From: Glycomyces xiaoerkulensis | GTDB taxonomy: Bacteria; Actinomycetota; Actinomycetes; Mycobacteriales; Micromonosporaceae | Direction of reading: 5' to 3' | DNA length: 64,000 nucleotides | Assembly (NCBI RefSeq): GCF_002798405.1 | Contig: NZ_PGGV01000017.1 | Span: forward strand, 1-64,000 | Shown here: positions 18,096-27,760 of the stretch, piece by piece | How the letters are laid out: the number at the start of each line of letters is the position of its first letter | How positions within the stretch are numbered: the stretch's first letter is position 1 | Notes under the pieces: model-generated | Database searches by the model: none | What the model was told of the DNA's origin: nothing | What the model saw: only the letters and a program-made list of their open reading frames with translations | Position numbers and translations under genes: made by a program

Positions 18096-19280
18096 ATGAA
18101 ACACCGCATTCTCGTCCTCGGCGCCGGATACGCCGGAGTCGGACTCGCCGGGAGCCTGGCGCGCCGACTCCACCCCGCCGAAACCGAAATCACCCTGGTC
18201 AACGCCGAACCCGACTTCGTCGAACGGATTCGCCTGCACCAGCTCGCCGTGGGCCGGGACCTGCCGCGCCGCGACCTGGCCGACGTCTTCGCGGGGACCG
18301 GCGTGCGGGTCCGGATCGCCCGCGTCACCGCCGTCGACCCCGAACGCCGGACCGTCGCCGTCCACGACGACGAAGCCGCCGACGAGCTCGCCTACGACAC
18401 CCTGGTCTACGCGCTGGGCAGCACCGCCGACGACGGAGGCGTCCCCGGCGTCGGCGAGCACGCCTTCGACATCGCCGGACGTGCATCGGCACTGCGCCTG
18501 CGCGAACACCTGGCGGGACTCGGCCCGGGCTCGGACGTCCTCGTCGCCGGCGGGGGCCTGACCGGCATCGAGGCCGCCACCGAGATCGCCGAGACCCGCC
18601 CCGAGCTTGAGGTCGCGCTCGCCACCCGCGGCGAGATCGGCGACTGGCTCGCCCCGAAGGCCCGACGGCACCTCCAACGGGCCCTCGACCGGCTGGGCGT
18701 GGCCGTCCGCGAGCACACCCCGATCGAACGGGTCGAGGCCGAACGGGCCGTCGCTGCCGACGGGACGTCCCTTCCGGCCGCGGCGACCGTGTGGGCGGCC
18801 GGGTTCGCCGTCCACTCCATCGCCGCCGCCGGCGGTCTCGAGGTCGCCGACACCGGCCGGATCGTCGCCGACCGCACCCTGCGATCGGTCTCACACCCGG
18901 AGGTCTACGCCCTCGGCGACAGCGTCCACGTCATCGGCGAGAACGGACGGCCGCTGCCGATGTCCTGCGCCTCGGCCGGCTTCACCCGCATCCAGGCGGC
19001 GGACTCGATCGCGGCCCGCCTCACCGGACGCCGGGTCCCGACCGCCAAGCTGCGGTACGTCGGCAATAACATCGGCCTCGGCCGTCGGGACGCGGTCTTC
19101 CAAGTCGTCGGCTCCGACCTGCGCCCGAAGTCCTGGTGCATCCGCGGGCGGAAGGCCGTGGCCCTGAAAAACCTCGTCTACCGGGGCACCGCCTGGAACG
19201 CGACCCACCCGACCGCCGGACCGCCGCAGCGGCGGCGCCGCCTCGCCGCATCCGACCGGACCACCGCGGTGGCCGCCTAG
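18096..19280 (+). CDS. NAD(P)/FAD-dependent oxidoreductase (NDH-2-like), copy 1
   Basis: 394 residues of the pyridine nucleotide-disulfide oxidoreductase fold. FAD-binding GAGYAG at the N-terminus, a second nucleotide-binding GGGLTGIEAATEIAE in the middle, and the FAD-pyrophosphate YALGDS near the C-terminus. There is no CxxC redox disulfide, so it resembles type II NADH dehydrogenases and related carotenoid/quinone oxidoreductases. An Arg-rich tail could associate with membrane lipids. GGAG lies before the ATG. It is the likely target of the sigma factor upstream. Substrate unknown. Confidence 0.88.
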   Translation: MKHRILVLGAGYAGVGLAGSLARRLHPAETEITLVNAEPDFVERIRLHQLAVGRDLPRRDLADVFAGTGVRVRIARVTAVDPERRTVAVHDDEAADELAYDTLVYALGSTADDGGVPGVGEHAFDIAGRASALRLREHLAGLGPGSDVLVAGGGLTGIEAATEIAETRPELEVALATRGEIGDWLAPKARRHLQRALDRLGVAVREHTPIERVEAERAVAADGTSLPAAATVWAAGFAVHSIAAAGGLEVADTGRIVADRTLRSVSHPEVYALGDSVHVIGENGRPLPMSCASAGFTRIQAADSIAARLTGRRVPTAKLRYVGNNIGLGRRDAVFQVVGSDLRPKSWCIRGRKAVALKNLVYRGTAWNATHPTAGPPQRRRRLAASDRTTAVAA

Positions 19281-19288
19281 GAGGACAC

Positions 19289-20230
19289 TTGCCGATCGAC
19301 CGCACCGCGACCGAACGGTTCGAGACCGACCGGGGGCGACTGGCCGCTCTGGCCTACCGCCTGCTCGGTTCGGCGGCCGACGCCGAGGACGCGGTGCAGG
19401 ACGCGTTCGTCCGCTGGCAGGCCGCCGACCGGGAGTGCATCGAGTCGCCGGAGGCGTGGCTGACCAAGGTCGTCACGAATCTGTGCCTCGACCGGCTCCG
19501 CTCGGCGCGGGCGCGGCGCGAGCGCGCCGCGGGCGACCGGCTGCCCGAACCGCTGCTCGAGGGCGACCCGATGCTCGGCCCGGCCGAGACCGCCGAGCAG
19601 CGCGAATCGGTCTCCCTGGCCGTGCTGACCCTCATGGAGCGTCTCTCACCGGTGGAACGGGCCGTCTACGTGCTGCGGGAGGCGTTCTCGTACCCGCACG
19701 CCGAGATCGCCCGGATCCTGGACATCACCGAGTCCGGCAGCCAGCAGCACGCCCACAGGGCCCGCCGCCGCGTCGCCGCCGCGCGGCACGACACCGAAGT
19801 CGACCGCGCCACCGCGCGCCGGATCGTGGAGGCGTTCCTCGACGCCGCCGCCTCGGGGCGCACCGAGGAGCTGGTCGAGCTGCTCACCGAGGACGCGACC
19901 GGCTTCTCCGACGGCGCCGGACTGTTCGAGCACCCGATGTGGTTCGCCACCCGGGAGCGGGTGGCGACCGCCTTCCTCCGGGGCTTCAAACCGTCCGATG
20001 CCAAGCGGCGGCTGGCCGGCGGGACCCCCGCGATCCACCTCGACCGGGTCAACGGCGCCCCCGCCGCACTCGCCGTGGTCGGCGACCGGGTCGTGGGCGT
20101 GGTCGCATTCGACATCAGCGACGGCGGGATCGCGGCCGTGCGCGGCTTCGCCGCCCGGGACAAGTGCGTCAGGATCACCGCCGCCTGGCGGGAACGCGAA
20201 CCGGGGGATCCGTTCATCGCCCGGTGGTGA
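19289..20230 (+). CDS. ECF41-group sigma factor, copy 2, with eroded C-terminal motifs
   Basis: 313 residues, colinear with copy 1. Regions 2 and 4 are strongly conserved (residues 90-148 nearly identical), but in the SnoaL-like domain DGGG has become DGAG (208-211) and NPDKL has become ARDKC near residue 290. Those motifs modulate ECF41 activity, so this copy may be constitutively active, inactive or differently tuned. The TTG start at 19289 is chosen because GGAGG ends 4-5 bases earlier, directly over the TAG of the preceding oxidoreductase; upstream in-frame starts would overlap that gene by 150 bases. Confidence 0.9.
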   Translation: MPIDRTATERFETDRGRLAALAYRLLGSAADAEDAVQDAFVRWQAADRECIESPEAWLTKVVTNLCLDRLRSARARRERAAGDRLPEPLLEGDPMLGPAETAEQRESVSLAVLTLMERLSPVERAVYVLREAFSYPHAEIARILDITESGSQQHAHRARRRVAAARHDTEVDRATARRIVEAFLDAAASGRTEELVELLTEDATGFSDGAGLFEHPMWFATRERVATAFLRGFKPSDAKRRLAGGTPAIHLDRVNGAPAALAVVGDRVVGVVAFDISDGGIAAVRGFAARDKCVRITAAWREREPGDPFIARW

Positions 20231-20250
20231 CCGGGTTCATAACCGGCGTC

Positions 20251-20277
20251 TGTCAGATTTCGCTACCCCGTCCGGTT
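20251..20277 (+). promoter_or_regulatory. Putative ECF41-dependent promoter before oxidoreductase 2
   Basis: TGTCA (20251-20255), 18 bases, GGTT (20274-20277), followed by CAGGGG. It matches the first copy (CGTTCAAGAG) in spacing and in the GTTCA core. Confidence 0.45.
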
Positions 20278-20311
20278 CAGGGGACGAACCGACCGAGACA
20301 GGAGACAGACC

Positions 20312-21490
20312 ATGAAGCACCGCATCGTCGTTCTCGGGGCCGGATACGCCGGAACCACCGCCGCCGGACGCCTCGCCCGGCGGTTGCACCCCGACGACAC
20401 CGAGATCACGCTCGTCAACGCCGAGGCCGACTTCGTCGAACGGGTCCGCATGCACCAGCTCGCGACCGGCCAGGACCTCAAGCGGCGCCGGCTGGAGCAG
20501 ATGCTCGACGGCACCGGGGTGCGGGTGCGGATCGCCCGCGTCACCGCCGTCGACCCCGAACGCAGGACCGTCGCGCTCGCCGACGACGAGCTCGCCTACG
20601 ACACCCTGGTCTACGCGCTGGGCAGCACCGGCGCCGACCGCGGCGTCCCCGGCGTCGCCGAGCACGCCCACCAGATCGCCGGCCGCCGGTCGGCACTGCG
20701 GCTGCGCGAGCGGCTCCAGGGCCTGGCCGCCGGTGGAACGGTCATGGTCGTCGGCGGGGGGCTGACCGGCATCGAGGCCGCCACCGAGATCGCCGAGGCC
20801 CGCCCCGAGCTGGAGGTGGCCCTGGCCACCAGGGGCGGCCTCGGCGACTGGCTCGCCCCGAAGGCCCGGCGGCACCTGCGCGGGGTGTTCGGCCGGCTCG
20901 GCATCACCGCTCACGAGCGGACCGAGGTGGCGCGCGTCGAGGCCGGCGGCGTCGCCACCGGCGAGGGCCGGGCGATCGGCGCGGACGTGACCGTGTGGAC
21001 CACCGGGTTCGCCGTCCACCCGATCGCCGCCGCCAGCGGCCTCGAGGTATCGGACTCGGGGCAGATCGAGGTCGACCGGACCATGCGGTCGGTCTCGCAC
21101 CCGGAGGTGTACGCGGTCGGCGACGCCGCCCGTGCCGAAGGGCCCGGCGGCAAGCCGCTGCGCATGTCGTGCGCCTCGGGCACTCCGGCCGCCTGGCAGG
21201 CCGCCGACGCCATCGCCGCTCGCCTGGCCGGTCGGGAGGTCCCGACCGTGCCGATCCGGTACTTCAACCAGTGCATCAGCCTCGGCCGCGGCGACGGCAT
21301 CATCCAGTTCGTGACCGCCGACGACCGGGCTAAGTCGGCGGTCCTCAAGGGCAGGTCCGCCGCCCGCTTCAAGGAGCTGATCTGCAAGGGCGCCGCTTGG
21401 GGCGTGGCCAACCCGACCTTCGGCAAGCCGACCCGGCGCCGCCGCCTGTCCGAGCGGTCGGCCTCCGGCAGCGAGGCGGCGGCCGCGTAG
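20312..21490 (+). CDS. NAD(P)/FAD-dependent oxidoreductase (NDH-2-like), copy 2
   Basis: 392 residues, paralogous over its full length to the enzyme at 18096: GAGYAG, GGGLTGIEAATEIAE and YAVGDA motifs in the same order and an Arg-rich C-terminal tail. A consensus ribosome site (GGAG) precedes the ATG. With its sigma factor it forms the second half of a tandemly duplicated 2.2-kb unit (offset 2216 bases between the two oxidoreductase starts). Substrate unknown. It ends 8 bases before the convergent hisS stop. Confidence 0.88.
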   Translation: MKHRIVVLGAGYAGTTAAGRLARRLHPDDTEITLVNAEADFVERVRMHQLATGQDLKRRRLEQMLDGTGVRVRIARVTAVDPERRTVALADDELAYDTLVYALGSTGADRGVPGVAEHAHQIAGRRSALRLRERLQGLAAGGTVMVVGGGLTGIEAATEIAEARPELEVALATRGGLGDWLAPKARRHLRGVFGRLGITAHERTEVARVEAGGVATGEGRAIGADVTVWTTGFAVHPIAAASGLEVSDSGQIEVDRTMRSVSHPEVYAVGDAARAEGPGGKPLRMSCASGTPAAWQAADAIAARLAGREVPTVPIRYFNQCISLGRGDGIIQFVTADDRAKSAVLKGRSAARFKELICKGAAWGVANPTFGKPTRRRRLSERSASGSEAAAA

Positions 21491-21498
21491 GCGTCGCG

Positions 21499-22827
21499 TC
21501 AGGCGGCGACGATCCGCGGGTGGAGGTCCTCGGCGGGCGGCTCCCAGGAGTCGACGTCCACCGGGGACTGCTCCCCCGAGCGGATGTCCTTGATCTCCGG
21601 GTCCTGCCCGCCGTCTCCGGGGAAGAGCACGAACGGGATGCCGCGCTTGTCGGCGAACTTGATCTGCTTGCCGAACTTGGCCGCCGACGGCGACACCTGG
21701 ACCGGGATGCCGCGGGCGCGCAGGCGCCGCGCCAGCGCGTTCGCGTCCGCGCGGCCCTCCTCTTCGGCGAGCGCGACCAGCACGCAGGTCGGCACCTCGC
21801 GGGTGGCGCTCAGGGCGCCGGTGCTCAGCAGCGGCACCAGCAGCCGCGAGATGCCGATCGACAGGCCCACGCCCGGGTAGGTGGTCCTGCCGTCCGAGGC
21901 TAGCGTGTCGTAGCGCCCGCCCGAGCACACCGAGCCGAGGCCCTCGTGGCCCTCCAGGACGGTCTCGTAGACGGTGCCGGTGTAGTAGTCCAGGCCGCGG
22001 GCGATCCGGAGGTCGGCGACGACCAGGCCGGGGGCCTCCTGCTCGGCGGCCGCGACGACGGCGGCGAGCTCCTCGAGGCCCTCGTCCAGCAGCGGGTCGG
22101 TGACGCCGAGGGCCCTGACGCGGTCGGCGAACGAGGTGTCGGGGGCGCTGATCCCGGCCAGTTCGAGGCAGGCGTCGGCCTGGTCGGGGCTCGCCTCGAT
22201 CTCCTCGACGAGGAGCTTGCGGACCGCCTCGGGTCCGAGCTTGTCGAGTTTGTCGATGATCCGCAGGGCCGCTTCGGTGTCGCCGATGCCGAGGCCGCGG
22301 TAGAAGCCCTGGGAGAGCTTGCGGTTGTTGACGTGCATGCGCACCGGCGGCAGCGGCAGGCCGCGCAGTGCGTCGGCGATGACCAGCGGGATCTCGACCT
22401 CGTAGTGCGCCGGCAGCTCGTCGCGGTCGACGATGTCGATGTCGGCCTGCCAGAATTCCCGGTATCGGCCCTCCTGGGGGCGCTCGCCGCGCCAGCAAGG
22501 CTGGATCTGGTAGCGGCGGAACGGAAACTGCAGCTTCCCGGCGTGTTCGAGGACGTAGCGGGCGAACGGTACGGTCAGGTCGAAGTGGAGGCCGAGCCCG
22601 GCGTCGCCGGATTCGGCGTCGGCCTGGAGCCGCCGCAGCACGTATACCTCTTTGGACGTCTCGCCCTTGCGCAGGAGCTGGTCCAGCGGTTCGACCGCGC
22701 GGGTCTGGATTCCGGCGAAGCCGTGGAGTTCGAAGGCCCGGCGGAGATGGTCGACCACCTGCTGCTCGACGATGTGCTGCCGTGGCAGCAGTTCGGGGAA
22801 TCCCGAGAGCGGCTGGGGTCGTGGCAT
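21499..22827 (-). CDS. hisS: Histidyl-tRNA synthetase
   Basis: 442 residues, class II aminoacyl-tRNA synthetase. Motif 2 is IQPCWRGERPQEGRYREFWQADIDIV, the histidine-specific signature IARGLDYYTGTVYE is present, motif 3 is GVGLSIGISRL, and the anticodon-binding domain occupies the last 100 residues. ATG at 22827 follows GGAG by 6 bases; the reading frame is open further upstream but without family similarity. As in other actinobacteria, it lies next to a glyoxalase II-like gene. Confidence 0.96.
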   Translation of the reverse strand: MPRPQPLSGFPELLPRQHIVEQQVVDHLRRAFELHGFAGIQTRAVEPLDQLLRKGETSKEVYVLRRLQADAESGDAGLGLHFDLTVPFARYVLEHAGKLQFPFRRYQIQPCWRGERPQEGRYREFWQADIDIVDRDELPAHYEVEIPLVIADALRGLPLPPVRMHVNNRKLSQGFYRGLGIGDTEAALRIIDKLDKLGPEAVRKLLVEEIEASPDQADACLELAGISAPDTSFADRVRALGVTDPLLDEGLEELAAVVAAAEQEAPGLVVADLRIARGLDYYTGTVYETVLEGHEGLGSVCSGGRYDTLASDGRTTYPGVGLSIGISRLLVPLLSTGALSATREVPTCVLVALAEEEGRADANALARRLRARGIPVQVSPSAAKFGKQIKFADKRGIPFVLFPGDGGQDPEIKDIRSGEQSPVDVDSWEPPAEDLHPRIVAA

Positions 22828-22883
22828 GGCTGTCTCCTGGTTCGGGCTGGCTGCGTTCGGATTGACTGACCGGCGGGCGCGGG

Positions 22884-23564
22884 TCAGCGGCGATGATGCT
22901 CGGCGGCCTGCCGGAGGAACGGGTTGGACGCGCGCTCGGTGGCGATGTCGGTGCGCGGGCCGTGGCCGGGCAGGACGATCGTCTCGTCGGCGAGCGGCAA
23001 CACCTTGTTCTCGAGGCTGTCGCGCATCTGGGTCTCGCTGCCTCCGGGGAGGTCGACCCGGCCGATCGCGCCGGCGAACAGGACGTCGCCGCTGAGCGTG
23101 TAGGGCGTGGCCTCGTCGCCGGTGGTGTGGAACATGGTCGAGCCCTGGGTGTGGCCGGGGGCGTGGTCGACCTTGAAGCGGATCCCGGCCAGGTCGAGGA
23201 CGCCGCCGTCGGGGAGGATCTCGACGTCGTCGGGCTCGGTCCAGTCCAGGCCGGTGCCGAACATGGCGGCGGTGCCGGGGCCGAAGCCGCGGGCCGGGTC
23301 CTCCAGCAGGTGGGTGTCGTCGGCGTGGATGTAGGCCGGGACCTCGTTGGAACCGCAGACGGGCGCGACCGAGAAGGTGTGGTCCAAGTGCCCGTGGGTG
23401 AGGACGACCGCAACCGGCTTGAGCCGGTGCTCGGCGAGGAGGTCGTCGAGGCGCGGCTCGATGCCGATGCCGGGATCGACCACGACGCATTCGGAGCCGC
23501 GGCCGTCGGCCAGTACGTAGCAGTTCGTGCCGAACGCGTCCGCGACCAGCGTCTCGATGAGCAC
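22884..23564 (-). CDS. Metallo-beta-lactamase-fold hydrolase (glyoxalase II-like)
   Basis: 226 residues. The metal-binding HGHLDH motif, the later APGHTQGS and LSGDVLF segments, and GHGP give the full set of zinc ligands. Proteins of this class hydrolyse thioesters such as S-lactoyl-glutathione analogues or persulfides; actinobacteria lack glutathione, so a mycothiol conjugate is a possible substrate. The GTG start at 23564 is supported by AAGGAGG upstream. The gene sits immediately upstream of hisS, a conserved pairing. Confidence 0.88.
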   Translation of the reverse strand: MLIETLVADAFGTNCYVLADGRGSECVVVDPGIGIEPRLDDLLAEHRLKPVAVVLTHGHLDHTFSVAPVCGSNEVPAYIHADDTHLLEDPARGFGPGTAAMFGTGLDWTEPDDVEILPDGGVLDLAGIRFKVDHAPGHTQGSTMFHTTGDEATPYTLSGDVLFAGAIGRVDLPGGSETQMRDSLENKVLPLADETIVLPGHGPRTDIATERASNPFLRQAAEHHRR

Positions 23565-23737
23565 TCGGGTTTCCCTCCTTCGCCGCGCCTCAGGATACAC
23601 CCGCGGGGGTGGGTGACGCCGCTGACAATCCACCGGCAATGCCCGGATACACTCCAATCCGCGTAACCCCAGAACGTACCGGGCCGTCATGCGGCTCGTA
23701 AGCTCTGCCTAAACCGGTATTTCGAGGAGGCCCCGCA

Positions 23738-24034
23738 GTGCCCGCCAAGTCCAAGCACATGGAGCGGCGCAAGCAGCGCATCGCGAACGCGAAGAAGAAC
23801 GCGCGCCTGGCCGGCAAGATGCGGCGGCGGCGCCGACTCCAGGCGACGCTCGGACTTCTGGTGATCGCGGCCCTGCTCACTCTCGGCTACCTGTGGCAGA
23901 GCGGCTTCTTCGACGAGGAGGAGCCGGTGGACCCGGCCACCGACGTCCCCCCGACGGAGATGACCGGCCTCCCGACCGAGGAGGCCCCGGCCGAAGGCGA
24001 CCAGGAGCCCCCGGCCGACGAACCGACCGAATAG
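23738..24034 (+). CDS. Small basic single-pass membrane protein
   Basis: 98 residues. A strongly basic N-terminus (Lys/Arg-rich to residue 34), one transmembrane helix (about 35-53), and an acidic Pro/Thr-rich tail outside the membrane. GTG at 23738 is preceded by GAGGAGG. It is 39 bases upstream of the cyclophilin and has the same topology (basic N-terminus, helix, acidic tail), suggesting a shared origin of the N-terminal part or a shared location. Family not recognised. Confidence 0.75.
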   Translation: MPAKSKHMERRKQRIANAKKNARLAGKMRRRRRLQATLGLLVIAALLTLGYLWQSGFFDEEEPVDPATDVPPTEMTGLPTEEAPAEGDQEPPADEPTE

Positions 24035-24073
24035 CAGCCCCGCACCGCCCACGACTTCGAAGGAGAACCGACG

Positions 24074-24934
24074 GTGGCGTCGAAACAGGCTCAGCGGATT
24101 GCCGCCCGCGCCCAGCTCCAGCAGCGCATGGCCGAGAAGGCCGAGGAGGAGAAGAAGCGACGCACCGTCCTGTGGAGCCTCGGCGGGGTGGGGGCGCTGG
24201 TCGTCCTGGTGGTGGCCGCCTGGATCACCTTCGGGATCGTCTCCGGCGACGACGAGGACGACGGCGAGGCGGCCGAGGCGCCGACCACCGCCCCGGCGGA
24301 GGAGGAGCCCGCCGAGGAGGAGCCCGCGCAGCCCACCGACGGCCTGCCGGCCCAGGAGGTCATCATCGACTCCCTGGCCATGAGCGAGCCCGAGTCGGGC
24401 GCGACCGCCGAGTGCGAGTACAGCCCCTCCCAGGGCTCCGAGGGCGCCGAGACCCCGCCGGCCACCCAGCCGGCCGCGGGCACCCAGGAGATGACGATCG
24501 AGACCGGCCTGGGGACCATCACCGCCGACATCGACACCGAGGCGGCGCCCTGCACCGCGGGGGCCTTCACCTACCTGTCGGGGCAGGGCTACTTCGACAC
24601 CTCGCAGTGCCACCGGCTCACCACCGAGGGAATCTTCGTCCTCCAATGCGGTGATCCCACCGCGCGCGAAGCGATCGAGGCCGGCATGCCCGAGCAGGCC
24701 GGTACGGGCGGCCCGGGCTTCCAGTACGCCGAGGAGAACCTCCCCGAGGACGGCGAGAACAACTACCCGGCCGGGACCATCGCGATGGCCAACGCCGGGC
24801 CCGGGACCACCGGAAGCCAGTTCTTCATCGTCTACGACGACTCCACGCTGAGCCCGGCGAACTACACGATCCTGGGCGAGATCACCGGCGGTCTCGACAT
24901 CGTCGAAGAGGTCGCCGACGCCGGGGCCATGTGA
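24074..24934 (+). CDS. Membrane-anchored cyclophilin-type peptidyl-prolyl isomerase
   Basis: 286 residues: basic N-terminus, a transmembrane helix (about 31-56), an acidic linker to about residue 95, then a cyclophilin domain (about 135-286) with [29 protein letters not shown] and [11 protein letters not shown]. The catalytic Arg/Phe/Gln positions are largely represented, though FVLQCGDP replaces the usual FMVQGGDP. It would fold proteins outside the membrane. The domain ends early at VADAGAM, lacking about 20 residues and the final beta-strand. GTG start with GGAG upstream. The cyclophilin-rel neighbourhood is conserved in actinobacteria. Confidence 0.85.
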   Translation: MASKQAQRIAARAQLQQRMAEKAEEEKKRRTVLWSLGGVGALVVLVVAAWITFGIVSGDDEDDGEAAEAPTTAPAEEEPAEEEPAQPTDGLPAQEVIIDSLAMSEPESGATAECEYSPSQGSEGAETPPATQPAAGTQEMTIETGLGTITADIDTEAAPCTAGAFTYLSGQGYFDTSQCHRLTTEGIFVLQCGDPTAREAIEAGMPEQAGTGGPGFQYAEENLPEDGENNYPAGTIAMANAGPGTTGSQFFIVYDDSTLSPANYTILGEITGGLDIVEEVADAGAM

Positions 24935-25061
24935 TCCACCCGCCCGGCCCCGCCGCTGGTCCCCGCTACGATGTGCACCTAAGCTTGAGGAGCGGGCAGG
25001 CAAGCCGCGGCGAAGCTTGCAAGCCGTGCATTGGCACAGCGAGTGGCAGGAGGCGACGGTG

Positions 25062-27431
25062 GTGACCGAACGAGCCGCAGGGCCCGGCGGCAAGTCCCCG
25101 GGCACCGAGACACAGGCCTCCGATTCCTCGGAGGCCGTCTCGGTCGGCCCTCCCACCGGCCGGCGGATGCGCGCGAGACTGGCGCGCTTCAACGCGCCCT
25201 GGCAGTCCTCGACGCTCCCCGAGGTGCTCGAGCCGCTGGTGGCGACCCACCGGGCTGCGCACCCGCGCGCCGACGTACGGCTGCTGCAGCGGGCCTACAC
25301 GCGCGCCGACGAGCTCCACAGCGGCCAGTTCCGCAAGTCCGGGGACCCCTACATCACGCACCCGCTCGCGGTGGCATCGATCCTGGCCGAGCTGGGCATG
25401 GACACCAACACGCTGGTGGCCGCGCTGATGCACGACACGGTCGAGGACACCGAGTTCTCCCTTGACGAGCTCTCAGAGGAGTTCGGCGGCGAGGTCACGC
25501 TGCTGGTCGACGGGGTCACCAAGCTCGACAAGGTGAAGCTCGGCGACGCCGCCAAGGCCGAGACGATCCGCAAGATGGTCGTGGCGATGGCCAAGGACCC
25601 GCGGGTGCTGGTCATCAAGCTGGCCGACCGGCTGCACAACATGCGCACGCTGACGTTCCTGCCGCCCGAGAAGCAGGAGCAGAAGGCCCGCGAGACGCTC
25701 GAGATCCTCGCGCCGCTGGCCCACCGGCTGGGCATGAACACCATCAAGTGGGAGCTGGAGGACCTGTCGTTCGCCACGCTCTACAAGAAGCGCTACGCCG
25801 AGATCGCGCGGCTGGTCTCCGAGCACTCCCCGCAGCGGGAGATGCTGCTGCAGCAGGTCACCGCGCAGGTCAAGGAGCAACTGAAGGAATCGCGGATCAA
25901 GGCCGAGGTGTCGGGCCGGCCGAAGCACCTGTACTCGATCTACCAGAAGATGATCGTCCGGGGCCGCGATTTCAACGACATCTACGACCTGGTGGGACTT
26001 CGCATCCTGGTGGAGAGCGAGCGCGACTGCTACGCCGCGCTCGGGGTGATCCACGCGAACTGGCAGCCGGTGCCGGGCCGGTTCAAGGACTACATCGCGA
26101 TGCCGAAGTTCAACATGTACCAGTCGCTGCACACCTCGGTCATCGGGCCCAACGGCAAGCCGGTGGAGCTGCAGATCCGGACGTGGGCGATGCACCGCAC
26201 CGCCGAGTACGGCATCGCGGCGCACTGGAAGTACAAGGAGACCAAGAACTCCACCGTGGCCGGTCCGCCGGCGCACATCGACGACATGGCGTGGCTGCGG
26301 CAGTTGCTGGACTGGCAGCGCGAGGCCGCCGACCCCTCGGAGTTCCTCGACGCGCTGCGGTTCGACCTGGCCTCCTCCGAGGCGTACGTCTTCACCCCCA
26401 AGGGCGACGTGATCGCCCTTCCGGCCGGGTCGACGCCGGTGGACTTCGCCTACGCCGTCCACACCGAGGTCGGCGGCCGGTGCATCGGCGCGCAGGTCAA
26501 CGGCAAGATCGTGCCGCTGGAGTCCACGCTGTCCAACGGCGACGTGGTCGAGATCTTCACCTCGAACTCGAAGGAGGCCAGCCCCAGCGAGGACTGGCTC
26601 AACTTCGTCAAGAGCCCGAGGGCGCGCACGAAGATCAAGCAGCACTTCAAGCGGGAGCGGCGCGAGGAGGCCATCGAGCTCGGCAAGGAGGAGCTCACGC
26701 GGGCGATGCGCAAGCGGCGGCTGCCGATGCAGCGCATGCTCTCGCACGACAACCTGACCTCGATCGCCAAGGACCTCAACCTCAAGGATGTGGAGGCGCT
26801 GTACGCCGCGCTGGGCGAGCGCCACTTCGGCCCCACCCACGTGGTGAACCGGCTGCTCGAGCTCCAGGGCGGCGCCGAGGGCGCCACCGAGGACATGGCC
26901 GAGGCCACGGCCCCGACCCAGCCGGCGCGGATCGTCCCCGAGGAGCACGGCGACATCCACGCCGCGGTCACGATCGCGGGCATGAACGAGGGCGACATGC
27001 CGGTGCGCCTGGCGCACTGCTGCAATCCGATCCCGGGCGACTCGATCATCGGCTTCGCCACCCGCTACCACGTGGTCAGCATCCACCGCCGGGACTGCGA
27101 GAACGCCGAGGAGCGCGTCGAGCTCCAGCCCGACCGCACGGTGGAGGTCCGCTGGTCGGAGGAGGACGAGAAGGCGACGTTCGTCGCCACCGTGCAGGTC
27201 GAGGCGCTGGACCGGCACCGCCTGCTGGCAGACGTCACCCAGGTGCTGTCGGGCGAGCGGGTGTCGATCCTGTCGGCGACGGTGACCACCACCCGCGACC
27301 GGGTGGCTCTGTCCCGGTTCACGTTCGAGATGGCCAACCCCGAGCATCTGGACCACATCCTGAAGGTGATCCGCAAGATCGACGGCGTCTACGACGCCTA
27401 CCGCCTCACCGGCGCCGATTCCAAGTCCTGA
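25062..27431 (+). CDS. rel: Bifunctional (p)ppGpp synthetase/hydrolase Rel
   Basis: 789 residues. HD hydrolase domain with [19 protein letters not shown] and [10 protein letters not shown]; synthetase domain with [10 protein letters not shown] (the RFKD form typical of bifunctional Rel rather than RelA), YQSLHTSV and ELQIRT; TGS domain ([22 protein letters not shown]); a zinc-finger/helical region with HCCNPIPGD; and a C-terminal ACT domain. It sets the stringent-response alarmone level. AGGAGG at 25048-25053 fits GTG 25062 best (8 bases); GTG 25059 is possible. Usually this gene points the same way as secDF; here it points opposite. Confidence 0.95.
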   Translation: MTERAAGPGGKSPGTETQASDSSEAVSVGPPTGRRMRARLARFNAPWQSSTLPEVLEPLVATHRAAHPRADVRLLQRAYTRADELHSGQFRKSGDPYITHPLAVASILAELGMDTNTLVAALMHDTVEDTEFSLDELSEEFGGEVTLLVDGVTKLDKVKLGDAAKAETIRKMVVAMAKDPRVLVIKLADRLHNMRTLTFLPPEKQEQKARETLEILAPLAHRLGMNTIKWELEDLSFATLYKKRYAEIARLVSEHSPQREMLLQQVTAQVKEQLKESRIKAEVSGRPKHLYSIYQKMIVRGRDFNDIYDLVGLRILVESERDCYAALGVIHANWQPVPGRFKDYIAMPKFNMYQSLHTSVIGPNGKPVELQIRTWAMHRTAEYGIAAHWKYKETKNSTVAGPPAHIDDMAWLRQLLDWQREAADPSEFLDALRFDLASSEAYVFTPKGDVIALPAGSTPVDFAYAVHTEVGGRCIGAQVNGKIVPLESTLSNGDVVEIFTSNSKEASPSEDWLNFVKSPRARTKIKQHFKRERREEAIELGKEELTRAMRKRRLPMQRMLSHDNLTSIAKDLNLKDVEALYAALGERHFGPTHVVNRLLELQGGAEGATEDMAEATAPTQPARIVPEEHGDIHAAVTIAGMNEGDMPVRLAHCCNPIPGDSIIGFATRYHVVSIHRRDCENAEERVELQPDRTVEVRWSEEDEKATFVATVQVEALDRHRLLADVTQVLSGERVSILSATVTTTRDRVALSRFTFEMANPEHLDHILKVIRKIDGVYDAYRLTGADSKS

Positions 27432-27492
27432 GCCTCGTCCGGCAGTCGGGCGCTCTCTTCGTCGACTGGCCTCCCAGAGCCGCTCCAGTCCC

Positions 27493-27498
27493 TATAGT
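27493..27498 (+). promoter_or_regulatory. -10 element upstream of 63-residue protein gene
   Basis: TATAGT, 36 bases before the GTG of the small gene, leaving a short leader with AGGAGG. A -35 is not evident. Confidence 0.35.
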
Positions 27499-27534
27499 CA
27501 CAGGTGACACCCGCTTACCGAGGAGGTACTGGCC

Positions 27535-27726
27535 GTGGGATTCGGAGACAGGTTCGAGGAAATGAAGGACAAGGCCGGCGAATACGCCGAGGACGCCAAG
27601 GACAAGGGGGAAGAGCTCTACGAGAGGGCCAAGGATTCGCCGCTCGGCGAGAAGGCGGAGGAACACGCCGAGAGCGCGAAGGACCGGGCCGAAGAGGAGC
27701 TGTCGAAGTTCAAGCGCGACGGTTAG
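27535..27726 (+). CDS. Small highly charged helical protein
   Basis: 63 residues, almost entirely Glu/Lys/Asp/Ala in a heptad-like pattern, predicting one long amphipathic helix; it begins GFGDRFEEMKDKAGEYAEDAKDKGEE. Such sequences resemble CsbD/LEA-like stress proteins and the MT0933-type family, but I cannot assign it. GTG start with AGGAGG 8 bases upstream. It occupies the place between rel and secF where many actinobacteria have apt. It is followed by a perfect hairpin terminator. Confidence 0.75.
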   Translation: MGFGDRFEEMKDKAGEYAEDAKDKGEELYERAKDSPLGEKAEEHAESAKDRAEEELSKFKRDG

Positions 27727-27760
27727 GGCCGCCTTGTCCTTATTCCTTCCCGAACGTCAC

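Noticed and set aside
20251-20272. CGTC at 20269-20272 as the -10 of the second ECF41 promoter
   Set aside because: Spacing of 13 bases from TGTCA is too short and does not match the first copy; GGTT at 18 bases is preferred.
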